The position numbers were made by a program, and so were the translations under genes. A stretch of DNA of 64,000 nt from Bacillota bacterium (GTDB taxonomy: Bacteria > Bacillota > Clostridia > Christensenellales > Aristaeellaceae): contig JAEYOV010000076.1 of NCBI GenBank assembly GCA_023411395.1, forward strand, positions 186,001-250,000. Reading direction: 5' to 3'. Below the pieces are notes generated by a model, which was not told where the DNA came from, searched no databases, and saw only the letters and a list, made by a program, of their open reading frames with translations. Below are positions 32,978 through 41,793 of this stretch, piece by piece. Every line of letters starts with the position of its first letter. The stretch's first letter is position 1.

Positions 32978-34537
32978 ATGCGTAAAATAGCCTTTGTCCT
33001 GATCGTGCTTGGCCTGTGTTTTGCGGCCGCGCTGCCGGGACTCTGCCAGGTCATCACGCTGGACGCAATATCCGCCACGGTGGAAATTCCCGATTCCTAC
33101 ACCATCCTGACGCCCGGCAATATGGAGAACTACGTCCAGTTCCTGCAAAGCAAGGGGACGACCGTGGACGTCATGCTCAAGTCCTTTGAGGCGGAGGGCA
33201 TCCTCCTGCAGGCCTACGGCAAGAGCGGGGATACCTGCCTGCAGATCAGCGCGCTTAACGACCTGGATGCGCAAACCTATTTTGACATCGACCAGCAGAC
33301 ACCGGCCACCCGCGCCAAATACCGCCGCGAGCACCTGGACGGCGACGCGTATGAGGTGCTGGGCATTTCCTACGACAGCGCGGAATGGAAGAATACAACC
33401 GCCTACGGCCGTTTCCTGATGCTCAAATATGTGCAGCGCATCGGCGGCAAGGTGGATCACCGCGGCTATGCCCGGCGCACCATCCGCAACGGGTATACCA
33501 TTACTGTGGATTACCAGGTGTTTGGCCGCAGTGTGAGCGGCAAGGACAACAATGCCCTCAATGATGTCATGGCTACATGGCGCTTTTTAAGGATTCTTCC
33601 CATGCCGGGTACCGGTACCGGCACAGGCACCGGTACCGCGACCAGTGCCGGCGCCGCCCGTCAGCTTGTAATCACGCAGGAGCCGCCGCGGCAAACAAAC
33701 GGCGCTTCCTTTACGGTAAAAGGCGAAGCCACTCCCGGCGCTCTGATCTCCGGGTCCATTATGCGGATGGGTACCGCCGAGGCCATTCCCCTCAATGATA
33801 CCGCCGACAAGTCCGGCAAGTTTTCCTTTTCCGTAAAGCTGCCCCAGGAGGGCGTGTATATCATGGCCCTTACAGTATCCATAAACGGCGTGGATACCGA
33901 GGATCTGGCTTTCCCCGAGATCACCTACGACAAAACAATGCTGCCCGTAAGCTTTGACACGGCGTTCCCTGAAGGGCTGACTTCCGACAAGCTCGTCATC
34001 TCCGGCACCACTGAAAAAGGGGTGCTGGTGCAGTGCGATGTCAACGGGAAAGATACGCAAAAGAAAGTGGGTAACAACGGAAAATTTTCCTTCACCGTCG
34101 ATACTTCGGAGGAAGGCAATTATTCCTTTGCGATCACGTTCTCCAAAAAGGGCCTGAATGACCAGCGGTTCACCTTCTACGCCACAAGGGAATGGAGTGA
34201 AAGCGAACTGAGGAAAAAGGTCCGCGATGAAGCCATCAAGCCTGCTCACAGCGTGCTCACTTCCAAGATCAAAGGCTATACGGGGCACGTAATGGTCTAT
34301 ACCGCCTATGTAACGGAAATTACAAAATCGGGTGAGGACTGGCTGATTTATATGGCCTTCCGCAAGGTCAATTCTGTCTACCGGGACATCATCGTCGTCA
34401 GGACACAGCAAGAACCCAACTTTACCGTGGACTCCCAGATGAAAATGTATGGCCGCTGCACCGGCATGCACCTGGATCAGGATGACAGCGGAGAGAAGGA
34501 ATACCCGTCCTTTGACCTTTTGTTCTGGGACGAATAG
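32978..34537 (+). CDS. Secreted protein with Ig-like repeats and OB-like C-terminus (B)
   Basis: 519 residues from ATG 32978 (AAAAGGATGGTG upstream). Signal peptide about 1-24 (IAFVLIVLGLCFAAALPGLC), an N-terminal domain of about 195 residues homologous in layout to protein A (ATVEIPDSYTILTPGNMENY), a Gly-Thr dipeptide linker coded by a 12-bp tandem repeat (33607-33640), two Ig-like repeats (FTVKGEATPGALISG, LVISGTTEKGVLVQC) and a C-terminal OB-like domain (GYTGHVMVYTAYVTEI). Tandem paralogues of about equal size in one operon, ended by a strong terminator. The Cys near the end of the signal peptide lacks a lipobox. Confidence 0.8.
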   Translation: MRKIAFVLIVLGLCFAAALPGLCQVITLDAISATVEIPDSYTILTPGNMENYVQFLQSKGTTVDVMLKSFEAEGILLQAYGKSGDTCLQISALNDLDAQTYFDIDQQTPATRAKYRREHLDGDAYEVLGISYDSAEWKNTTAYGRFLMLKYVQRIGGKVDHRGYARRTIRNGYTITVDYQVFGRSVSGKDNNALNDVMATWRFLRILPMPGTGTGTGTGTATSAGAARQLVITQEPPRQTNGASFTVKGEATPGALISGSIMRMGTAEAIPLNDTADKSGKFSFSVKLPQEGVYIMALTVSINGVDTEDLAFPEITYDKTMLPVSFDTAFPEGLTSDKLVISGTTEKGVLVQCDVNGKDTQKKVGNNGKFSFTVDTSEEGNYSFAITFSKKGLNDQRFTFYATREWSESELRKKVRDEAIKPAHSVLTSKIKGYTGHVMVYTAYVTEITKSGEDWLIYMAFRKVNSVYRDIIVVRTQQEPNFTVDSQMKMYGRCTGMHLDQDDSGEKEYPSFDLLFWDE

Positions 34538-34560
34538 TCCTTTCCGAATTTCGATCAAGC

Positions 34561-34615
34561 AAAAGAGGCTGTCTCATAGCAAGTGAATCGCATGGAGACG
34601 GCCTCTTTTCTTTTA
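34561..34615 (+). terminator. Intrinsic terminator after the Ig-like pair
   Basis: AAAAGAGGCTGTCTC (34561-34575) pairs with GAGACGGCCTCTTTT (34595-34609) with one mismatch, then CTTTT. Confidence 0.85.
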
Positions 34616-34647
34616 TCCTTGGTCTGCCTGCTTTTAAGACATCCCTT

Positions 34648-35451
34648 TTACTTTTCACATGATATGCCTATGGGTGTATCTCCTTCTTGCACTATCTTCC
34701 CCTTCCTGCGGGCTAAAACCGCCCAGGGCAGATACATCAGCATCCAGAAAACGAACACCGTACCCAATAAAAGTCCAATATAGCCCGGCCAGCCTACCCA
34801 TGCATCGAACAGCGCAATGGGCGTATCCGCCGGGGCGAAGCCCACGAACATATAGTTGCTGCCGATAAGAGAGTTCATGCCGAAGCATACCGCCGTGAGC
34901 CCTATAAGCGCCACCAGGTTCCAGGGCAGCATCTTGAGGCTGGGGCGGAAACTGTCCCCTGCAACCATGCACAGCGGAACCAGCGCCAGCAGCGCATGAA
35001 TGACAATGCTTTGCAGGTACTGTATGTTCCACAGGGGATAGCCACTGGGCTCCGGCGTCACAAGCGCCATGAAAGCGCCTGGCAGCCCTGCGGCATAAGC
35101 AAACTCCTTGAAGAACCGCTTGTCCGTATACACCGCCAGGAATTCCACCAGGATCATCACGCCGCACAGGTGCAGCGGCAGATGCCTGGATAATTCATAA
35201 TGGCCCACGGCCAGCAGCCAGGCCGTTCGTAAAAGCTCCAGGGCAATGATTGCCAAAGCCGCTCCCCGAAGGAGCTTTTTCCGGATGGGTGCGCTTTGAC
35301 GCCGGTAAAACAAAACCGCAAGGATCATCAGCGCGGAAGTGGCCGCGAGCCAGGCAAGGTGCGTGGTAGAAAAATTTTTTGCAGCCAGTTCCGCAGGAAT
35401 ATCTGCGTCATATGAGAAAAATATTGAAGCATAAGCATCCCCTATCCCCAC
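34648..35451 (-). CDS. TIGR02206-family (YwaF-like) integral membrane protein
   Basis: About 267 residues if GTG 35451 is used; the frame is open to 35631 but the extra 60 residues look random, so the start is uncertain (GTG 35454 and 35451 sit in AAAGGTGGTG). Seven hydrophobic helices; family marks are NFSTTHL near the start, LSRHLPLHLCGVMILVEFLA, TPEPSGYPLWNIQYLQSIVIH and NYMFVGFAPADTP. The family is widespread in Bacillota and uncharacterised. It is monocistronic and convergent with the Ig-like pair. Confidence 0.82.
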   Translation of the reverse strand: MGIGDAYASIFFSYDADIPAELAAKNFSTTHLAWLAATSALMILAVLFYRRQSAPIRKKLLRGAALAIIALELLRTAWLLAVGHYELSRHLPLHLCGVMILVEFLAVYTDKRFFKEFAYAAGLPGAFMALVTPEPSGYPLWNIQYLQSIVIHALLALVPLCMVAGDSFRPSLKMLPWNLVALIGLTAVCFGMNSLIGSNYMFVGFAPADTPIALFDAWVGWPGYIGLLLGTVFVFWMLMYLPWAVLARRKGKIVQEGDTPIGISCEK

Positions 35452-35746
35452 CACCTTTAGAAAGCTTTCCTCCGCCGGCCATTTCCAAGAAAAAAACAAT
35501 ACCAGGAAGAACAAACTTGCCTTTTGCGTATATTGTACACCAGGGCATAGCGGGAAGCAACAGGGATGAATCAGTGCATTAAAAGTGAGAATCTGGAAAA
35601 TATCATTAAAAGCATAAACTGCCCTTTCCATCCCTTAAACAGCAGGGACGACAATTGGCGCAGTTTGGGTTGAAGAAAAGCGCGCCCGTGCTATCATCAT
35701 GCTGCCAGGCTATGCCGGCCCATGTGGGAAGGAGTGCTGTATAAAA

Positions 35747-35962
35747 ATGGAACAAAACCGCAGGAGTTACACGTGCCCAAAGTGCGGCAATACTCAGTAT
35801 GAATCCGACCAGTTTCAGGCCACCGGCGGGAATTTCGCCAAGATTTTCGACGTGCAGAACAAGAAGTTCATCACCCTCTCCTGCACGCAATGCGGCTACA
35901 CGGAGCTGTACAAGGCGCAAACCGATACGGGGATGAATATCCTGGACTTTTTGCTCAGGTAA
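35747..35962 (+). CDS. COG3478-type zinc-ribbon protein
   Basis: 71 residues from ATG 35747; GGAAGGAG lies 12 bases upstream. Two Cys pairs, CPKCG (10-13) and CTQCG (46-49), form a zinc ribbon, with YESDQFQATGGNFAKIFDVQNKKF between them, the hallmark of the predicted nucleic-acid-binding COG3478 proteins. Role unknown; often near translation or redox genes. Divergent from the YwaF-like gene. Confidence 0.9.
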   Translation: MEQNRRSYTCPKCGNTQYESDQFQATGGNFAKIFDVQNKKFITLSCTQCGYTELYKAQTDTGMNILDFLLR

Positions 35963-35985
35963 AAATGACAATTATATGCACGCAA

Positions 35986-36008
35986 AACCGGCCGTAGAAC
36001 AGCCGGTT
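35986..36008 (+). terminator. Hairpin after the zinc-ribbon gene
   Basis: AACCGGC (35986-35992) pairs with GCCGGTT (36002-36008). No T-run. The rest of 35963-36151 holds the short repeat at 36033 and a second CCGG-rich hairpin near 36105-36133. Confidence 0.4.
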
Positions 36009-36032
36009 CAGAATGCTGGCAAAAACAAGCCA

Positions 36033-36057
36033 TGTCATCCTGAGCATAGCGAAGGAT
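36033..36057. repeat. Dispersed 'GTCATCCTGAG' repeat fragment
   Basis: TGTCATCCTGAG followed by CATAGCGAAGGAT. The same words (CTGTCATCC, GAAGGATCTT, CTCAGGATGACAG) build the long palindrome at 44861-44943, so both belong to one intergenic repeat family; this copy is a half-element. Confidence 0.55.
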
Positions 36058-36151
36058 TTTTCAATATCCCGATAATCAAGGATTCATCGATTACGGTTAC
36101 AGGCTGAACCGGCCGCAAAAGCATCCGGTTTTGTTGTTGAGGAAAAACCAT

Positions 36152-36868
36152 TTATCCTAGATATGCCTCCCTTACGGTGTCGTTCTTCAGCAATTCCCGG
36201 CCCGTTCCGTGAAGGGTGATGGCCCCGGTTTGAAGCACATAGCCCCGATGGGATACCTTCAACGCCTTTTTCGCGTTCTGCTCCACCAGCAGAATGGTAA
36301 TGCCCTCTTTATTGAGCTGGAGGATGGATTGAAAAATCAGCTCCACCAGCATGGGCGCAAGACCCATGGAGGGTTCGTCCATCAAAAGCAGCGCCGGTTC
36401 GCTCATCAGCGCCCGGCCAATAGCCAGCATCTGCTGCTCTCCTCCGGAGAGCGTTCCGCCCCGCTGACGGAACCGCTCCTTCAACCGGGGAAACAGCGCG
36501 TACACCCGTTCGAAGCCTGCGACAATCCTTTTCGCGTCCTTCACACGGAAGGCGCCCATCTGCAGGTTTTCCTCCACCGTAAGCTGGGGGAAAATTTTCC
36601 GTCCCTCCGGCACATGGGCGATGCCTAAGGCCACCACCTCATGGGTGGGCAGGCGGCTGATGACGTTTCCCTTGTACAGCACCCGCCCGGTGGCAGGCGC
36701 CAGTTGGGAGGAGATGGTGCGCAGCGTAGTGGATTTTCCCGCGCCGTTGGAACCGATGAGCGTGACGATTTCACCCTGCTTGACCTCAAAGGTAATATCC
36801 CGCAGCGCATGGATTTTGCCGTAGAAGGTATTCACGCCCTCCAATGCAAGGATGACATCACTGTTCAT
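36152..36868 (-). CDS. livF: Branched-chain amino acid ABC transporter, ATPase LivF
   Basis: 238 residues. Walker A GSNGAGKST, Q-loop TISSQLAPATG region, LivF-type signature LSGGEQQMLAIGRALM and Walker B LLLMDEPSMGLAPMLV, then H-loop NAKKALKVSHRGYVL... with V-E-Q-N in place of the usual H region typical of LivF. Energises uptake of Leu/Ile/Val or related ligands through LivHM. ATG overlaps the livG stop by four bases. Last gene of the liv operon. Confidence 0.95.
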   Translation of the reverse strand: MNSDVILALEGVNTFYGKIHALRDITFEVKQGEIVTLIGSNGAGKSTTLRTISSQLAPATGRVLYKGNVISRLPTHEVVALGIAHVPEGRKIFPQLTVEENLQMGAFRVKDAKRIVAGFERVYALFPRLKERFRQRGGTLSGGEQQMLAIGRALMSEPALLLMDEPSMGLAPMLVELIFQSILQLNKEGITILLVEQNAKKALKVSHRGYVLQTGAITLHGTGRELLKNDTVREAYLG

Positions 36869-37674
36869 GGCTGCACCTCCATATCCGCGAGGTCATCCAG
36901 ATCATCGTCCTTTTCCTCCACGCCCAGGTAGGCTTTTACGACCTTTTCATTGTTTCGGATTTCATCCGGGGTTCCCTCGGCGATTTTCTCGCCATAGTTG
37001 AGCACGGTGATCCTAACCGAAAGGCCCATGACCAGCTTCATATCGTGTTCAATGAGCAATATGGTGGTGTTCAGGTCGGACCGCAGGCGCAGGATGAACT
37101 GCTTCATCTCTTCCGTTTCCTTGGGGTTGAGCCCCGCCGCCGGCTCATCCAGCATCAGGAGTTTGGGCTCAATGGCAAGTGCCCTTGCGATCTCCAGCCG
37201 CCGCTGCTGGCCGTAGGAAAGGTTTTTGGCCATTTCCCCTTCCTTGCCGGCAAGCCCGACGTATGAAAGCAGAGACAGCACCTTTTCGTAGGCCTCCTGC
37301 TCTTCTTTGCGCATTCTGGGCAGGCGGAAGATGATGTCCACAATGTTGGCCTTCATTTGCATGTAGCGGCCCACCAGGATGTTTTCAGCCACCAGCATGT
37401 TTTGAAACAGCCGGATATTTTGAAAGGTTCTTGCGATCTTGTAGGAGGCCACCTTTTCCGGCGTAAGCTTTACAAGGCTGTGGCCGTCAAATTTAATGCT
37501 GCCGCTGTCAACGGGATAGTAGCCGCTGATCATGTTGAAGAAAGTGGTCTTACCCGCGCCGTTGGGGCCGATGACGCTGACGATTTGATGCTCCTCCATG
37601 GAAAAATCCACGCTGTTGATGGCGGTGAGGCCGCCGAAGGTTTTCGTCAGGCCTTTCACTTCCAGCAAAGGCAT
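36865..37674 (-). CDS. livG: Branched-chain amino acid ABC transporter, ATPase LivG
   Basis: 269 residues from ATG 37674 (GGGAGGGGA upstream). Walker A GPNGAGKTTFF, signature LSYGQQRRLEIARALA, Walker B LLMLDEPAAGLNPKET and H-loop LLIEHDMKLV. LivG-type helical insert RTFQNIRLFQNMLVAENILVG is present. Works as a heterodimer with LivF. An acidic C-terminal tail (EEKDDDLDDLADMEV) is longer than usual. One base separates it from the livM stop. Confidence 0.95.
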   Translation of the reverse strand: MPLLEVKGLTKTFGGLTAINSVDFSMEEHQIVSVIGPNGAGKTTFFNMISGYYPVDSGSIKFDGHSLVKLTPEKVASYKIARTFQNIRLFQNMLVAENILVGRYMQMKANIVDIIFRLPRMRKEEQEAYEKVLSLLSYVGLAGKEGEMAKNLSYGQQRRLEIARALAIEPKLLMLDEPAAGLNPKETEEMKQFILRLRSDLNTTILLIEHDMKLVMGLSVRITVLNYGEKIAEGTPDEIRNNEKVVKAYLGVEEKDDDLDDLADMEVQP

Positions 37675-37675
37675 G

Positions 37676-38986
37676 CTACTCCCCTCCCTTCCGGGCGGCG
37701 GGGGCGCCGCTGCCCTCTGCAGCCTTAGGCACAAGACCCAGCCTGGCTTTGATTTGCAGCACCCGCTTTTCCGGCAGAAGGCCGTTGGGGCGGAAGATGC
37801 ACATCAATACCAAAATAAGGCCGAAAATCAGGCGCTCGTACTTGGCGGGGTCCAGCCAGGCCGGCAGGTTCAAAACGCCCGAGACGGTCAGAGACGTCAG
37901 CCATTCCGACACATCCTTCAAAATCTGCAATTGGAGCACGACAACGGCCAACGCGCCGATGATGACGCCCTTGATGTTCCCTGTACCGCCCAGGATCACC
38001 ATGCAGAGGATGACAATGGATTCCATGAACGTAAAGCTGGTGGGATCGATGAATTTCTGCTTTGCCGCGAAAACCACCCCCATCAGGCCGGCCAGCCCGG
38101 CGCCGATAGTGAAGGACAAAAGTTTCATGCGGACCACCGGTATGCCCATGGTACGGGCCACCAACTCATCCTCCCGGATGGCCACCCAAGCGCGGCCGAT
38201 GCGGGAGTTTTGCAGGTTGCGAACCACGATGACAGTAAGCACAAACAAAACCAGTACTACGCCATAGTAGTACACGGGACGGTCCAACGGTATGCCAAAC
38301 AGCATGGGCGGCTGGATGGGCGTGATGCCCATGGGGCCGTTGGTGATATTGACAGGCTTATTCAGATTATTGAACAATAAACGGATGATCTCCGCAAAGC
38401 CCAGCGTCACCACGGCCAGATAGTCACCCTTTAACCTAAGCACAGGCAGGCCTAGCAAAAAGCCGACGATGCCCGACACGACCAGGGCGATCACCAAGAA
38501 CAGCCAGAACCAGTTGCCCGACAGGGGAAATCCGCCGGATGGCATGAAATTGTTTGCCTGGCTGGAGGCAAAAATGGCATACGTGTACGCGCCTACCGCG
38601 TAAAACGCCGCGTATCCCAGATTGAGCAGGCCCGTAAATCCAACCACAATGTTCAGGCCCATAGAAAGAATGGCGTAAATGCCAATCATGGTGATGACGC
38701 TGGCATAGATGCCGGAAGCCGCGCCTACGATAGGCATCACCACGGCCAGATCCAAAGATGCCAGCAAGAGACGTGACCATATGGGCAACCTGATACGGTT
38801 GAGGAAAAGAAGGGATGCAAGGAAAAAGATGAAGGCGATCTTGCTTCCGGTATCAATGAGCAGCCAAATAGGCGCCGCCACGATAGCTGCAGCCTGCAGC
38901 ATGAAAAAGACGAGCTCCTTTTTCGTCAGGCTGCCGAGACGGTAAGTGGAAGCATCCTCCCTGATGGATTTTAAGATTCCGGCCAT
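37676..38986 (-). CDS. livM: Branched-chain amino acid ABC transporter, permease LivM
   Basis: 436 residues, long for LivM owing to about 100 extra N-terminal residues with two helices. About ten helices in total; the LivM signature GLNIVVGFTGLLNLGYAAFYAVGAY and the EAA-like loop ...GRAWVAIREDELVARTMGI for ATPase contact are clear. The last 40 residues are charged and Ala/Gly rich. Forms the membrane channel with LivH. Confidence 0.94.
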   Translation of the reverse strand: MAGILKSIREDASTYRLGSLTKKELVFFMLQAAAIVAAPIWLLIDTGSKIAFIFFLASLLFLNRIRLPIWSRLLLASLDLAVVMPIVGAASGIYASVITMIGIYAILSMGLNIVVGFTGLLNLGYAAFYAVGAYTYAIFASSQANNFMPSGGFPLSGNWFWLFLVIALVVSGIVGFLLGLPVLRLKGDYLAVVTLGFAEIIRLLFNNLNKPVNITNGPMGITPIQPPMLFGIPLDRPVYYYGVVLVLFVLTVIVVRNLQNSRIGRAWVAIREDELVARTMGIPVVRMKLLSFTIGAGLAGLMGVVFAAKQKFIDPTSFTFMESIVILCMVILGGTGNIKGVIIGALAVVVLQLQILKDVSEWLTSLTVSGVLNLPAWLDPAKYERLIFGLILVLMCIFRPNGLLPEKRVLQIKARLGLVPKAAEGSGAPAARKGGE

Positions 38987-38987
38987 G

Positions 38988-39941
38988 CTACACCTTCTCT
39001 CCCACAGGTTTGCCGAGCAGGCCGCTTGGCTTGAAGATCAGGATCAGGATCAAAATGGCGAAAGCCAGCACATCCTTGTATTCAGATCCGAACACGCCGC
39101 CCGTCAGCGCGCCCAGGAAGGCCGCGCCGAACATCTCGATCAGGCCCAGCAACACGCCGCCCAGCATGGCACCGGGAATCCTGCCGATGCCACCGAACAC
39201 CGCAGCGGTAAACGCCTTCATGCCCAGGATGAATCCGGAATAAGGCGAAATCGAACCGTACTGGATGGAAAAAAGCGTGCCGGCCGCGCCGCCCATACCA
39301 GCGCCGATCAGGAAGGTAAGCGATATCACCTTGTCCACATTGATGCCCATCAGCCTGGCCGTCTCCCGGTCCTGAGCTACGGCCCGCATGGCCTTACCCC
39401 ACTTGTTCCTGCTCACAAAAAGCTGCAGCACCAGCATGATCGCAAGGCATAAGCCTACGATGTATATTGTTTTTTCAGGAATCACCATGGATTCGGTGAT
39501 CTGGATGCGGTTTTTGAACAAGGTAGGCGCATACAGATAAAAATTTCCGTTTTTGGCAACCTCCACCATGCGGACTACATCCTGCAATATGAATGAAACG
39601 CCGATGGCTGATATGAAGGGCACCAGTTTGGGCGCACCCCGAACAGGTTTGTAGGCGATGCGGTCCACCGCCACGCCCAGGGAACCGCTCATGATCATTG
39701 CCGCCAGCATGGCAATCAAAAGCGCCACCGTAGGCGACATGTCGGCCAAGATTCCGGCCGACTTGAGCAGCAGCAATATTTCCGTGCCGACAAAAGCCCC
39801 GAACATAAACAGTTCGCTGTGCGCGAAATTGATGAATTCCAGAATACCGTACACCATGGTATAGCCAAGAGCCACGATAGCGTACACAAAGCCCAAGGCC
39901 AAGCCATCCGACAAGAGCTGCGGAATGCTTCTTGCCAGCAT
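38988..39941 (-). CDS. livH: Branched-chain amino acid ABC transporter, permease LivH
   Basis: 317 residues from ATG 39941; TTG 39953 with GGAGG ten bases upstream is an alternative start. About eight helices. LivH marks: GLALGFVYAIVALGYTMVYGIL...INFAHSELFMFGAF, GAPKLVPFISAIGVSFILQD and the coupling loop GKAMRAVAQDRETARLMGI. Partner of LivM. Between it and livJ lies a 150-nt spacer with nested stems that may reduce permease expression relative to the binding protein. Confidence 0.94.
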   Translation of the reverse strand: MLARSIPQLLSDGLALGFVYAIVALGYTMVYGILEFINFAHSELFMFGAFVGTEILLLLKSAGILADMSPTVALLIAMLAAMIMSGSLGVAVDRIAYKPVRGAPKLVPFISAIGVSFILQDVVRMVEVAKNGNFYLYAPTLFKNRIQITESMVIPEKTIYIVGLCLAIMLVLQLFVSRNKWGKAMRAVAQDRETARLMGINVDKVISLTFLIGAGMGGAAGTLFSIQYGSISPYSGFILGMKAFTAAVFGGIGRIPGAMLGGVLLGLIEMFGAAFLGALTGGVFGSEYKDVLAFAILILILIFKPSGLLGKPVGEKV

Positions 39942-39978
39942 TTGAAGGTTCAAAATCCACCGACCTCCCTGCTGCCAG

Positions 39979-40054
39979 TTGCAGGAGAGGGGCTTTACCT
40001 CAATGTTCCATCCCTTTTGAGTATGGAACAAAGGATATGACCCTTCTCCTGCAA
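39979..40054 (-). promoter_or_regulatory. Nested stem-loops between livJ and livH
   Basis: Outer stem TTGCAGGAGA (39979-39988) with TCTCCTGCAA (40045-40054); inner stem GTTCCAT (40005-40011) with ATGGAAC (40023-40029). Such structures after a binding-protein gene commonly protect its mRNA and lower downstream expression. Confidence 0.55.
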
Positions 40055-40094
40055 GCGGCGCAATGTTATGTTTTTCAGGCAGCGGCGGCCATGG

Positions 40095-41282
40095 TTACTT
40101 TTGCAGGTAATCAGCCACGGGGATGGTATTGATGACCTCCGGCGGATAGGCAGCCTCTTTGAAGCCCAGGATGTATACAGTGGCTTCGGTATTGTCGCCG
40201 ATGGCGTTGAAGGTGACGTTGGTGGCAAGGCCCTCAAAGCCGCTGGTAGCGCGCGCGGCTGTGGCGACCTGCTCGCGGGTGGGCAATGCGCCGCCGTTTG
40301 CCTCAATGGCGGCCTTCACGGCGTTCAAGGTCACGTTCATGGCGTCATAGCCGTAGGCAGAGAACGCCTCGGGCGGGCGGCCATACTTGGCTTTATAGTT
40401 TTCGGCAAAGACGGCGCCCTTTTCGGTAGTGGATATGTCTGCAGCCACAGAGGTGTAATAAGTGCCGATGATGGCGTCGCCGGCGATGTTCACAAGCTCC
40501 GCTGAGTCCATGCCATCAGGCCCCAGGAAGAGAACATCGATACCCTTTTCATCAAGCTGCTTGATGAGCAGGCCGCCTTCGGGATAGATGCCGCCGAAAT
40601 ACACGGCCTCGGCCCCGCTGGCCCTTATCATTTCTTCCACAGCGCTAAAATCGGCCTCGCCGGCGGTAATGCCTTCAAAGCCCAGCACCGTACCACCGAT
40701 CGCCTCAAAACGCTTCTTGAACTCGTCGGCCACACCTTGGCCGTAAGCGGTCTTGTCCTGGAGAATGAACACGGTTTTGAGGCCCTGACCGAAGATGAAG
40801 TCGGCACCGGCGGGACCTTGCGCGTCGTCACGGGCACAGATGCGGCTTACAGTGGGCAGACCGCGGTCCGTTACGGCAGTGGCGGTGTTGGCCGGGGAAA
40901 TCATAGGCAAGCCGCCCTGATTGTACACCTCGGACGAAGGGATGGCCACGCCGGAGTTGTAGTGGCCCACAACAGCCAGGATGTCCTTGTCCTCAATCAG
41001 CCGCTGGGCGATATTCACGCCAACCTTGGGATCGGCCTGGTCGTCCTGAGGCGCAAACTGCAGGTCAAATCCCAGCGCCTTGAATTCCTCCACGCGCCCG
41101 CTCAGTGCCATTTCAATACCGTTTTTGATAGACTCGCCCAATGCCGACTGGCTGCCCGAAAGCGGCGTGACGCTGGCGATCTTGATGACCGGCAAAGCGG
41201 CACCGGCTATCGCAGGGATGCAGTTTACGGCCATGACCATCGCAAGTGTCAGCGATACGAGCAAGGGGATGACTCTCTTCAT
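40095..41282 (-). CDS. livJ: Branched-chain amino acid ABC transporter, substrate-binding protein
   Basis: 395 residues from ATG 41282 (AAGGAGG upstream). Signal peptide about 1-27; the only Cys (C21, in AVNCIPAIAG) is not in a lipobox, so it may be a free or anchor-retained protein. Periplasmic-binding type 1 fold: IKIASVTPLSGSQSALGESIKNG, VVGHYNSGVAIPSSEVYNQGGLPMISP-type hinge region (two shorter motifs), DKTAYGQGVADEFKKRF and YGYDAMNVTLNAV. Binds a branched-chain amino acid or similar ligand and delivers it to LivHMGF. First gene of the operon; it has its own strong promoter and a 240-nt leader. Confidence 0.94.
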   Translation of the reverse strand: MKRVIPLLVSLTLAMVMAVNCIPAIAGAALPVIKIASVTPLSGSQSALGESIKNGIEMALSGRVEEFKALGFDLQFAPQDDQADPKVGVNIAQRLIEDKDILAVVGHYNSGVAIPSSEVYNQGGLPMISPANTATAVTDRGLPTVSRICARDDAQGPAGADFIFGQGLKTVFILQDKTAYGQGVADEFKKRFEAIGGTVLGFEGITAGEADFSAVEEMIRASGAEAVYFGGIYPEGGLLIKQLDEKGIDVLFLGPDGMDSAELVNIAGDAIIGTYYTSVAADISTTEKGAVFAENYKAKYGRPPEAFSAYGYDAMNVTLNAVKAAIEANGGALPTREQVATAARATSGFEGLATNVTFNAIGDNTEATVYILGFKEAAYPPEVINTIPVADYLQK

Positions 41283-41347
41283 GGGTTTACGCCTCCTTAA
41301 TATATTTTTTCCGAGCCGATTGCAAAAGCCAACGGCGCGGAAATTTC

Positions 41348-41383
41348 AAAAAAGCCCCTCAAAGCCGTGGGATGGCTTTTGAG
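41348..41383 (-). terminator. Intrinsic terminator inside the liv leader (possible attenuator)
   Basis: On the minus strand CTCAAAAGCC, loop ATCCCAC, GGCTTTGAG, then GGGGC and six T (A-run 41348-41353 on plus). It lies between the promoter at 41533-41561 and the livJ start at 41282, so read-through must be controlled or partial. The 41283-41532 leader shows no T-box signature and no obvious leader peptide rich in Leu, Ile or Val. Confidence 0.6.
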
Positions 41384-41532
41384 AAGCATCTTTGCTTCAT
41401 TTAAAGGAAAGGAACAATACCCTACAAGGTGCGTATGCGATTTCGCCGGCTGTGTACGGCATCCTGTATCCAGGATTTGAATGAATGACTTCTTACCTTT
41501 GCAAATCGGCATATACCGGTTTGATTGCACAA

Positions 41533-41561
41533 GTATACGATACACGCGTTACAATGTCAAG
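41533..41561 (-). promoter_or_regulatory. Sigma-A promoter of the liv operon
   Basis: Minus strand TTGACA (41561-41556), 17-nt spacer, TATACT (41538-41533): near-consensus. Confidence 0.85.
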
Positions 41562-41793
41562 CACAAGCTTTATGATTCTTTTCCCCATGCCCCGCCATTT
41601 TAATTATGACATTTTTATGATCTAACCATGCAAATGTCGAAATTTCGTCCGCAAAAACCCATAACAAACAATGGCCCTGAATATTTTAGAAAATGGCAGG
41701 AAAAGAAGACCGGCGCAAAGAAAAATAAGATCATCACAAACATATTTTCAAGGGCGGAAACCGTCTTCACCTAACGGCAAAGGAGAGTGCGCC

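Noticed and set aside
33607..33640. Possible CRISPR-like or VNTR array
   Set aside because: Fewer than three full units and within a coding linker; a simple 12-bp tandem repeat, not a CRISPR.
41283..41532. T-box or BCAA leader peptide in the liv leader
   Set aside because: No GGTGGNACCGCG-type core and no short frame rich in Leu, Ile or Val before the terminator.
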